A stretch of DNA of 64,000 bases from Poriferisodalis sp965221195. Lineage in GTDB: Bacteria; Actinomycetota; Acidimicrobiia; Acidimicrobiales; Poriferisodalaceae. The notes under the pieces are model-generated. The model saw nothing but the letters and a program-made list of their open reading frames with translations. It did no database searches and was not told the origin of the DNA. A program made the translations under genes and the position numbers. Numbering within the stretch: position 1 is the first letter of the stretch; each line of letters begins with the position of its first letter. The stretch spans positions 1,178,001-1,242,000 of the forward strand of contig OZ244864.1 of the NCBI GenBank assembly GCA_965221195.1, written 5' to 3'. Positions 36,363 to 43,891 of the stretch are shown piece by piece.

Positions 36363-37524
36363 CAGAAGCTTTGCTGTTTTCAGAAGCGTCGGCTTCGCTG
36401 CTCACTGGACGCACCCAGCGCACCCGATAGTTCAGCAACACCGCTGCGACCAACGCGCCGATGAGGATCATGGCCTGGAGAATCGTGGAGATTGAACTGG
36501 TCACGCCGAGTGTCTGGATGGATTGGCCGCCTCGCAGCACTGCTCCGAACACGAACGCCACGACGACTACGCCCGACGGCCGCATCAGTGCAAGCGCTGC
36601 CACGATGATTCCGGCGAAGCCGTAGCCGCTCGATAGTCCCGGCTCAAGCCGTGTGGCGGTGCCGGCCAGCTCAATCGCACCTGCTAGGCCCGCCAGCCCG
36701 CCCGACAGCAGCAGCGCTGTGAGCACCTTGCGTTGCAGTGAGATGCCGGCGTAACGAGCAGTGGCCGGCGATGAGCCGGCCATGCGTAGTTCGTAGCCCC
36801 ACGCTGTGCGCGAGACCGCCAGCCAGAACGCTGCTACCAGCGCTGCGGCTGCCAACACGCCGATGTGGGCCTCGCCGAACAGGACCGGCAGCGAAGCCTG
36901 CTCGGGAAGAGGCGAAATTTGGGCAAAGCCGAGAGAGTCTGGGTCTTTCCACGGTCCGACTTTGAGCCATTCCACCATGCGTATCGCCACTTCGACCAGC
37001 ATCAGCGTGGTGATGATCTCGCTCACGCCGAGGTACGCGCGCGCCAGTGCTGGTCCTACGACGAGCACCACACCGCCCACCGCACCGGCGATCAACATAA
37101 GCAAGATCAGCACAGGACCCGGCAGGTCGCCGGCCACCATTGCGAAGCCCGCAGCGACTGTGGCACCTGCCATCATCTGACCCTCAGCGCCGATATTCCA
37201 TAGGCCCATCGAGCCAGCCACCGCTACTGCTAGCCCGGCGATGGCCAGCGGCGTAGCGCGCAGCAAGGTCCGCGAGAGCGCATCTGTTCCCCCGAGCGAC
37301 GACTTAGCCATGCGCTCATAGACCGTGAACGGGTCGTTGCCTGAGATCCACAGCAAGACCGCCCCAGCTATCAGTGCCAGCACTATGCCGATCACGAAGG
37401 CGATGGCCTGTGCTCCCGGTGCCACGCGGGCGCGCCGTTGCAGTACTGGTCGCACGATGACGTGGTGCCATCGGCCCCGGCCGCGGGCGAGGGTGTGCAG
37501 CGGGGCGTGCGTTGGTTCGGTCAC
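36355..37524 (-). CDS. ABC transporter permease (BMP-type nucleoside importer, first permease)
   Basis: A 389-residue membrane permease, larger partner of the pair (NupP/YufP-like). Visible: AIAFVIGIVLALIAGAVLLWISG, the conserved ATPLAIAGLAVAVAGSMGLWNIGAEGQMMAG, GVSEIITTLMLVEVAIRM, and ELRMAGSSPATARYAGISL as the ATPase-contact loop. The GTG start (37524) overlaps the ATPase stop by 4 bases (GTGA), so translation is coupled. The N-terminus has a polar, Arg-rich tail before the first helix. Confidence 0.9.
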   Translation of the reverse strand: MTEPTHAPLHTLARGRGRWHHVIVRPVLQRRARVAPGAQAIAFVIGIVLALIAGAVLLWISGNDPFTVYERMAKSSLGGTDALSRTLLRATPLAIAGLAVAVAGSMGLWNIGAEGQMMAGATVAAGFAMVAGDLPGPVLILLMLIAGAVGGVVLVVGPALARAYLGVSEIITTLMLVEVAIRMVEWLKVGPWKDPDSLGFAQISPLPEQASLPVLFGEAHIGVLAAAALVAAFWLAVSRTAWGYELRMAGSSPATARYAGISLQRKVLTALLLSGGLAGLAGAIELAGTATRLEPGLSSGYGFAGIIVAALALMRPSGVVVVAFVFGAVLRGGQSIQTLGVTSSISTILQAMILIGALVAAVLLNYRVRWVRPVSSEADASENSKASDV

Positions 37525-39065
37525 GTCGTCGCCGTTCCGGCCATGGCAGCGCCGACGTCGCCACGGGTGACCTCGGTGGGGTCCATGCGCGCCGCAACAT
37601 GACCTTCGTACATGACGATGAGCCGGTCCGACAGCGCGAGCAGTTCGTCAAGGTCTTCTGAGATCAGCAGCACCGCCACGCCAGCGGTTCGCTGGGACAC
37701 AATCTGCGATTGGATAGCGGCGATCCCTGCCACGTCGAGGCCGCGGGTTGGCTGAGCCGCAATGAGTGCTTTAGGTTCGCCGGTCAGTTCCCGCCCGAGC
37801 AGCAGGCGTTGCAGGTTGCCGCCCGAGAGGGCGCTCACTGGTTCGTGTACACGACCCACCTGGACGCCGAACCGCTCAACGAGGCGCTTGCAGAAGTCTT
37901 CGCAGCGTTTCAGGTCGAGCATCAGTTTTCGCCTCATCGACCGATACGACCGCAACATCGCGTTGTCAACCACCGACATGGTGGGCGCTAGTCCCACACC
38001 GAGACGATCTTCGGGCACATAAGCGAGTCCGGCCCGGGAACGAACTCTCGGCGATGTTTTGGTTACGTCGCTGCCTGAGAGCAGCAGCGTGCCTGCGGTG
38101 GTCGGCCGCAAACCGGCGATGGCTTCGGCCAATTCGCGCTGACCGTTGCCTGACACGCCGGCGACACCCACGATCTCGCCGGCGCGCACGTCGAGGTCGA
38201 CCGAATGCAGCGCCGGTAGACCACGATCGCTTAGTGCGCAGATGCCTTGCAGTTCGAGCACAACATCGCCGCCGGGATGATCGGTGGGTCGCTGAATATG
38301 CGTAGCCGCTTCGCCCACCATCATTTCCGCCAGATCAGAGCGATCAACGCCTGCGAGGCTGTGCGGTTGTGCGACGGTTACACCGTTGCGCAGCACTGTT
38401 GCCTCGTCGCACACTGCGAGCACCTCATCGAGCTTGTGGCTGATGTAGATCACCGAGCGGCCTCGATCCGCCATTGAGCGCAAGGTTGCGCCGAGTGCAT
38501 CTGCCTCAGCAGGGGTCAGCACCGCAGTCGGTTCGTCCAACACCAACACATCGGCGTCGCGCCACAGCGCCTTGAGGATCTCAACGCGTTGGCGCTCACC
38601 GACGGAGAGTTGCCACACAGGCCGCGACGGGTCGGTCTGCAGCGAATAGGTGGCCGCCAAGTGTGCGACCCGCTCGATGATTTGGCCCGTCTGCAGGTAG
38701 CGGGGTGCTGAGCCCAGCACCACGTTTTCAAAGACCGTCAGTGTGGGCACCAGACGGAACTCTTGATGGACCATGCCGATGCCCGCGGCAATTGCATCGG
38801 CGGGGGAGTGGAACTGGCGCTGGCGACCGTGAACCCAAATCTCACCGGCATCGGGCAAGTAGACACCGCTCAGCACATTGACCAGCGAGGTCTTGCCGGC
38901 ACCGTTCTCGCCGAGCAGCGCGTGGATGGTGCCGGCGCGCACGGTGAGGTTGGCGCCGTCGCAGGCGACCACTCCAGGGAACTCTTTGCGGATGCCGCGC
39001 ATGTCTACGACAACGCGGCCGCTATCGCCTTGGGGGGACGCGGTTACCTCCCCCGAAGGCGACAT
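37521..39065 (-). CDS. ABC transporter ATP-binding protein, duplicated ABC domains (BMP/sugar-type)
   Basis: A 514-residue ATPase with two ABC cassettes in one chain. Domain 1 has LLGENGAGKTSLVNVLSG, signature LSVGERQRVEILKAL and Walker B VLVLDEPTAVLTP. Domain 2 has the degenerate P-loop GVAGVSGNGQRELAEAI, signature LSGGNLQRLLLGREL and KALIAAQPTRGLD. This layout is typical of nucleoside (NupO/YufO) and CUT2 sugar importers. ATG at 39065 is chosen because it starts after the binding-protein gene (28-base gap); the open frame upstream is non-coding sequence within that gene. Confidence 0.92.
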   Translation of the reverse strand: MSPSGEVTASPQGDSGRVVVDMRGIRKEFPGVVACDGANLTVRAGTIHALLGENGAGKTSLVNVLSGVYLPDAGEIWVHGRQRQFHSPADAIAAGIGMVHQEFRLVPTLTVFENVVLGSAPRYLQTGQIIERVAHLAATYSLQTDPSRPVWQLSVGERQRVEILKALWRDADVLVLDEPTAVLTPAEADALGATLRSMADRGRSVIYISHKLDEVLAVCDEATVLRNGVTVAQPHSLAGVDRSDLAEMMVGEAATHIQRPTDHPGGDVVLELQGICALSDRGLPALHSVDLDVRAGEIVGVAGVSGNGQRELAEAIAGLRPTTAGTLLLSGSDVTKTSPRVRSRAGLAYVPEDRLGVGLAPTMSVVDNAMLRSYRSMRRKLMLDLKRCEDFCKRLVERFGVQVGRVHEPVSALSGGNLQRLLLGRELTGEPKALIAAQPTRGLDVAGIAAIQSQIVSQRTAGVAVLLISEDLDELLALSDRLIVMYEGHVAARMDPTEVTRGDVGAAMAGTATT

Positions 39066-39093
39066 CGGTTTGCGTGCTGTTCGATCAGACAGA

Positions 39094-40185
39094 TCAGGGG
39101 CTGGCGTCACCCACGACGCCTTCAACGAACCAGTCCATGCTGAGCATGGAGCCGTCGTCCATGGTTGCGCCGTCGGCAACTCGCTCGTTGCCGTCCTGAT
39201 CGTTGATCGGGCCGGTGAAGACATCCCAGTCGCCGGAGCGGATCTGCTCGGCTGCTTCGTCGATGCGGTCGGCGATGTCGCTTGGTACATCGTCGGACAG
39301 CTCAGCGAGCTGGACGATGCCGTCGTCCATGCCGCCCCAGTACGCGCCTGGCGTGTATGTGTCTGCTGCCACGGCCTCAATCGTGCGCGCGTAGCGAGGT
39401 CCCCAGTTCCACACCGGAGCAGTGACGAACGCTTCGGGCGCAAAGTCGCGCATGTCGGAGTTGTAGGCCACCCAGCGAGCCCCAGCGTTTTGGGCTGCCA
39501 CGCCTGCGGCGGTGGAATCTTGATGCATGGCGATCACATCGGCGCCGGCTTCTAGGAGCGCAGTGGCCGAGTCGCCTTCAACTGCTGGGTCAAACCATGT
39601 GAAGGTCCAGACGACGTTCACTTCGGCCGACGGGTTGGTCTCGCGCACACCAAGGGTGAACGCGTTGATGCCCCGAATCACCTCGGGAATGGGGAACGCA
39701 GCGACGTAGCCGATCTGGCCGTTCTCGGTCATCGCTCCGGCTGCCATGCCTGAGAGGTAACGCGGCTGATAGATGCGCCCGAAGTAGTTCCCGAAGTTGG
39801 TGTCGTTTGCCTTATAGCCCGAGGCGTGCTCAAACACCACATCGGGATATTCCTCTGCGAGTTCCTCCATCGGGTCCATGTAGCCGAACGATGTGCCGAA
39901 GATGATGTCAGCTCCCTCGTTCTCAATGAAGTCCACGGCTACTGCCCTGAAGTCCTCAGCATTTTCTGGGATGCTCTCCACGAACAGCGTCCTAGCGCCG
40001 GTCTGCTCCTCTGCGTACAGGCGCCCTTGGTCGTGCGCCCAGTTCCAGCCGGCATCACCGACCGGCCCCACAAGCACGAATGCTGCGGTTAAGTCTTCGG
40101 TGTCGCCGTCATCGCCGCACGCTGCGCCCAAAAGCGCCACGCCGACGAGGGCAAGAGCGAGTCGTGTAAGAGTCCTTGAGCGCAT
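39094..40185 (-). CDS. BMP family ABC transporter substrate-binding lipoprotein
   Basis: A 363-residue lipoprotein: signal peptide LTRLALALVGVALLGAAC with the lipobox LGAAC, then the basic membrane protein (BMP/Med) fold. Family segments include FVLVGPVGDAGWNWAHDQGR, ADIIFGTSFGYMDPMEELAEEYPDVVFEHASGY, GAMTENGQIGYVAAFPIPEVIRGINAF and GADVIAMHQDST. BMP proteins mostly bind nucleosides, so a nucleoside importer is likely. ATG at 40185 has GGAGAGG 7 bases upstream. First gene of the importer operon, divergent from the GH13 gene across 279 bases in which I see no clear signal. Confidence 0.92.
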   Translation of the reverse strand: MRSRTLTRLALALVGVALLGAACGDDGDTEDLTAAFVLVGPVGDAGWNWAHDQGRLYAEEQTGARTLFVESIPENAEDFRAVAVDFIENEGADIIFGTSFGYMDPMEELAEEYPDVVFEHASGYKANDTNFGNYFGRIYQPRYLSGMAAGAMTENGQIGYVAAFPIPEVIRGINAFTLGVRETNPSAEVNVVWTFTWFDPAVEGDSATALLEAGADVIAMHQDSTAAGVAAQNAGARWVAYNSDMRDFAPEAFVTAPVWNWGPRYARTIEAVAADTYTPGAYWGGMDDGIVQLAELSDDVPSDIADRIDEAAEQIRSGDWDVFTGPINDQDGNERVADGATMDDGSMLSMDWFVEGVVGDASP

Positions 40186-40464
40186 GATTTGCCTCTCCGT
40201 CTGTGTCTAGGAGAGCCTAAGAAGCAGCCTTAGCCAAGCAACCTCTCAGGCAGTAGCGGTTGAGCCTAATCCAACGCGTGCGCCCTCGCGTCCATCATCA
40301 CACAGCAGGGTCTCAGCCAAGGTGTACACGCTGCACAAGCCGACGCTGCAAAAGCCGACATGGGGACGCAGCCGGAACGGCCGGGTCTGCTAATCTTTCA
40401 CCACGGTTCGGCGCCCCATAACAGGTCTGGCGATGGGGGTCCATACGATGGGGGTCCATGCGTC

Positions 40465-42315
40465 GTGACTGAGGGGGATCTACGCAGCCGCGTCCGGCGC
40501 CACCTCAAATTCATCTACCCAGATGCACCGCTCGACAGCCTCGTCAGCGATGTGCTTGACACCATCGGGCTTGGGGGCACCGAGCCTGTTGCAGGGTCTG
40601 TTGCCGGGTCTGTTACTGAGGAGGGGCCACGCTGGGATCAGCGAGCGGTGGCTGTGATCACCTACGCCGACTCGATCACCGAAGCGGGCAAGCCTCCGAT
40701 GCAAACGATGCATGACGTGCTTGACGACCTGACCGGTGACGTGGCAACGGTCGTACATGTGCTGCCGTTCTACCCGGCGAGTTCTGACGGGGGCTTCGCT
40801 ATCACCGATCACCGTTCGGTAGACCCACGGCTAGGCGACTGGGACGACATCACCGACCTAAGCCAGACCTACACCGTCATGGCGGACCTCGTCGTGAACC
40901 ACGTCAGTGCCGACCATCCGTGGGTGAAGCAGTTCTGCAGCGGAGAAGAGCCCGGCAGCCGTTACCTGCTCACCGCTGAGCCCTCCGACGAGTTGTCGAG
41001 TGTGGTGCGTCCTCGCACGACGCCGTTGCTGCGCTCCGTTGAGACTCCTGAGGGCCCTCGGCTGCTGTGGTGTACTTTCAGTTACGACCAAGTCGATGTG
41101 GACTTCGCTGAGCCTGAGGTCTTGCTCGATTTGCTGCGCACCGTGGCCTGCCTTCTAGATGCGGGCGTGCGGTGGTTCCGGCTTGATGCCGTTGCTTATC
41201 TGTGGAAAGAACTCGGCACATCCTGTGTGAACCTGCCGCAAACGCACGAGGTGGTGAAGCTGCTGCGGACACTGCTCGATGCCCGCTGTCCCGGTTCGGT
41301 CATCATCACTGAGACCAACGTGCCCCATAGCCAGAACATTGCCTACTGGGGCGAGGGCGACGAAGCCCATCTCGTCTACAACTTCAGTCTGCCGCCGCTG
41401 GTGGCTCACACGATGCTGTCGGGTTCGTCGGCGACGATGCAGCACTGGCTGAGCCAGCTAGAGGCACCGCCTGCGGGAACGTCGTTTTTCAATTTCATCG
41501 CCAGCCACGACGGCATTGGCCTGCGCCCAGCAGAGGGACTGTTGAGCGAGGCTGAGATCAACCGCCTTATCGCTGCGTCGCACAGCGCCGGCGGCACGCA
41601 TTCAGAGTTTGAGACACCCGCAGGGCCCAAGGCGTACGAGCTGAACGTCTCGCTGTGGGACCTGTTAGCAGGCGACTCCGACCCGTTGGGTGTGGCGCAA
41701 TACCTCGCTGCGCACACTGTCATGCTGAGCCTCGTCGGCATTCCCGCCTTGTACGTACACACTCTGCTGGGCACTCCCAGCTACTGGACACCGATCGGCG
41801 AGCCGCCTCGCATTGTGACTGAGCACGGCCTGCCGCCAGTTGAGCGCAACAGTCGCACCATTAATCGGCGCAAGCTGACGCTGGACGAAGCGGTGGGCTT
41901 GCTGGGGGCCCAAGACGGAATCCGCCGCAGGGTGTTGGTGGAGTTGATGAGACGGACACTGATTCGGTGCGGGCAGCCGGCTTTCCATCCCGACAGCCCG
42001 CAGGTGTCGTTGGATTTGGGTGACCGAGTACTGGGGCTGATGCGTGGCGATGCCCGGTGGGGCCAGACGGTGGTGTCGGTGACCAACGTCAGTCATGTCC
42101 CCCTCACGGTTGATCTCGAGTTGCTGTCATCGCTGTGTCCGCCGGGAAGCGTCGGCACACAGTTCGCTGAGGTCGGGTGTGTGGATCTGCTCGAAGGCGC
42201 GCTTTGGGGTCCATCAGACCGGGTGGACCTAGCAGCTGCCCAGACCATGTGGCTCTGCTTGGAGACTGAGCGCCGCGAACCCGCTCCAATACACGGAGCC
42301 AGCGCCAAACAGTGA
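40465..42315 (+). CDS. GH13_18 sugar phosphorylase, probable glucosylglycerate phosphorylase
   Basis: A ~616-residue sucrose-phosphorylase-type glycoside hydrolase family 13 enzyme. All catalytic acids are present: nucleophile in VRWFRLDAVAYLWKELGTS, acid/base in VIITETNVPH, and third Asp in FIASHDGIGLRP. HVLPFYPASSDGGFAITDH and MADLVVNHVS are the subfamily's region I features. Placement next to a GpgS-like synthase favours glucosylglycerate phosphorylase, which yields glucose 1-phosphate and glycerate; sucrose phosphorylase is the alternative. GTG at 40465 gives VTEGDLRSRVRRHLKFIYPD; an ATG at 40360 would add 35 unconserved residues across a duplicated 15-bp segment (GATGGGGGTCCATAC/G). Confidence 0.83.
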   Translation: MTEGDLRSRVRRHLKFIYPDAPLDSLVSDVLDTIGLGGTEPVAGSVAGSVTEEGPRWDQRAVAVITYADSITEAGKPPMQTMHDVLDDLTGDVATVVHVLPFYPASSDGGFAITDHRSVDPRLGDWDDITDLSQTYTVMADLVVNHVSADHPWVKQFCSGEEPGSRYLLTAEPSDELSSVVRPRTTPLLRSVETPEGPRLLWCTFSYDQVDVDFAEPEVLLDLLRTVACLLDAGVRWFRLDAVAYLWKELGTSCVNLPQTHEVVKLLRTLLDARCPGSVIITETNVPHSQNIAYWGEGDEAHLVYNFSLPPLVAHTMLSGSSATMQHWLSQLEAPPAGTSFFNFIASHDGIGLRPAEGLLSEAEINRLIAASHSAGGTHSEFETPAGPKAYELNVSLWDLLAGDSDPLGVAQYLAAHTVMLSLVGIPALYVHTLLGTPSYWTPIGEPPRIVTEHGLPPVERNSRTINRRKLTLDEAVGLLGAQDGIRRRVLVELMRRTLIRCGQPAFHPDSPQVSLDLGDRVLGLMRGDARWGQTVVSVTNVSHVPLTVDLELLSSLCPPGSVGTQFAEVGCVDLLEGALWGPSDRVDLAAAQTMWLCLETERREPAPIHGASAKQ

Positions 42316-42350
42316 GCCATTGAAGATGCCCTAGAGGTGGTGGTGGTGGC

Positions 42351-43571
42351 TCAGGTGTTGTCGAGTTCGACGGCGTCGTAGAGCTGGGTTGCCACGTCCG
42401 GTACAGCGCTATGCACTCGTGACCAGTTCGGGATGAATGGGGTGCCCATCGGGTCGCCCAAAAACTCCTCGCCAGCTTCCATGATGGCGGAGGCGAACAG
42501 TTCCACGGCTGTCTCTTCGGCGTGGAGGTCGAAGTCGAAGCCGTTGAACGTAGCGTCGTTGCGGTAGTGACTGACGAGATCAAGAGCGTTGCGGTAGTAC
42601 ACAGCCTTGACGGTGCGGAAGACCTCTGGGCCGAAGACGGTCCCGTCGATGGCCAGTTTGCGGTAGATGGCTTTGGCGATGTCGCGACTCATTTTGTGCA
42701 GACCGGCGTTTGCGTCGTTGAGTGACAAGTCTTGGTGTTTGTGGTCGTAGCGTCCGCAGAGATCGACTTGGCAGATGCGCCGTCCTTGGTAGATGCGGTA
42801 CACCTCTGACAGCACACCGATCTCGAGTCCCCAGTCGCTGGGGATGCGGACGCTGCGGGTCATGTCGAGCTTCATGGCGAATTCGCCCGCGAGTGGATAC
42901 CGGAACGACGCTAAGTAGCGCAGGTAGTCGTGTTCGCCGATGGTGGCCCGCAAGGCCCGCAGCAGCGGTGTCACCAGCAGGCGCACCACCCGCCCGTTGA
43001 GCCGCCCCGATGGGCCTTCACCCGCCCGGTAGTAATAGCCCTTTGAGAACGAGTAACCGAAAGTGGGCTGCAGTATCGGATACAGCAACCGAGCCAGCAG
43101 ACCTCGGTCGTAGGTGACGATGTCGGCGTCGTGCAGGGCCACGTTCTCGCAACGGCCTGAGGCCAAGAAATAGCCGAGGCAGTACCAAACGTTGCGGCCC
43201 TTGCCCGACTCAGTCGGCGCCAGCACCCGATCGGCAAGCGTTTCGTCGATCTTGCGAAGCCGCGGCCCGTCGTTCCACAACAGACGGCAGCGTTGCGGCA
43301 GGCGCGAGAAGAACTGCTTGGCGTCGGCGAACTGCGTTGCGTCTGCCCGGTCGATGCCGACGATGATTTCCTCGATGTAGGCGGCCTTGGCGATCTCATC
43401 AACGATGTTGCTCAGTGCTGGCCCCTGCAGCTCGCTGTAGAGCGCTGGAATGATCAGCGCGATCGGCCGCCGCCGCGAGTACTTAAACAGCTCGTCTTCG
43501 AGGCTCTCGATGGGCCGGTTAGTGAGGCGGTGAAGTGTCGCGATCGACTCGTGCTGCTGAAAATCGGCCAC
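42351..43571 (-). CDS. gpgS: GpgS-like glucosyl-3-phosphoglycerate synthase (GT81 type)
   Basis: A ~406-residue GT-A glycosyltransferase, expected to transfer glucose from an NDP donor to 3-phosphoglycerate for glucosylglycerate. Signs: the N-terminal FQQHESIATLHRLTNRPIES, RPIALIIPALYSELQGPALSN, the sugar-nucleotide motif ALHDADIVTYDR, GYSFSKGYYYRAGEGPSGRL, PLAGEFAMKLDM and SDWGLEIGVLSEVYRIYQG. GTG at 43571 (after AAGGCGAG) fits the family start; ATG 43664 would add 31 residues. It converges on the GH13 phosphorylase gene, 35 bases apart. The matching phosphatase (GpgP) is not in this window. Confidence 0.83.
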   Translation of the reverse strand: MADFQQHESIATLHRLTNRPIESLEDELFKYSRRRPIALIIPALYSELQGPALSNIVDEIAKAAYIEEIIVGIDRADATQFADAKQFFSRLPQRCRLLWNDGPRLRKIDETLADRVLAPTESGKGRNVWYCLGYFLASGRCENVALHDADIVTYDRGLLARLLYPILQPTFGYSFSKGYYYRAGEGPSGRLNGRVVRLLVTPLLRALRATIGEHDYLRYLASFRYPLAGEFAMKLDMTRSVRIPSDWGLEIGVLSEVYRIYQGRRICQVDLCGRYDHKHQDLSLNDANAGLHKMSRDIAKAIYRKLAIDGTVFGPEVFRTVKAVYYRNALDLVSHYRNDATFNGFDFDLHAEETAVELFASAIMEAGEEFLGDPMGTPFIPNWSRVHSAVPDVATQLYDAVELDNT

Positions 43572-43891
43572 GTTGACTCGCCTTGCCCTAGTTGCCCAGT
43601 TTGCCCCATTACCCAACCGTGAGGTTACAATCTCGGAACTCACTGGGCCCTGCGCTAATGTCACAGATTGATGAACTTTGTGAAGAGCTTGGTCGGGGGT
43701 GCGTGCAAGGTAGGTGATGACACCCGGTTATTGTGCCGCCCTAGTACACAATCTGCGTGGCGGCACCACCGCTTGACGGACCGCAGATACAATACGACTA
43801 ATCCCGCATCGACCACCTGATTGTTGACCAAATTAGATACAAAATGTTCATTCCCATAACCAGCGGTACTGAAGAGTAAGGCGGAGCAACC

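Noticed and set aside
39066..39443. 126-residue N-terminal extension of the ABC ATPase
   Set aside because: It overlaps the binding-protein gene in another frame and has no similarity to ABC ATPases.
43773..43793. TTGACG...TACAAT promoter before the helicase IV-like gene
   Set aside because: The two boxes are only 9 bases apart, far from the ~17 needed.
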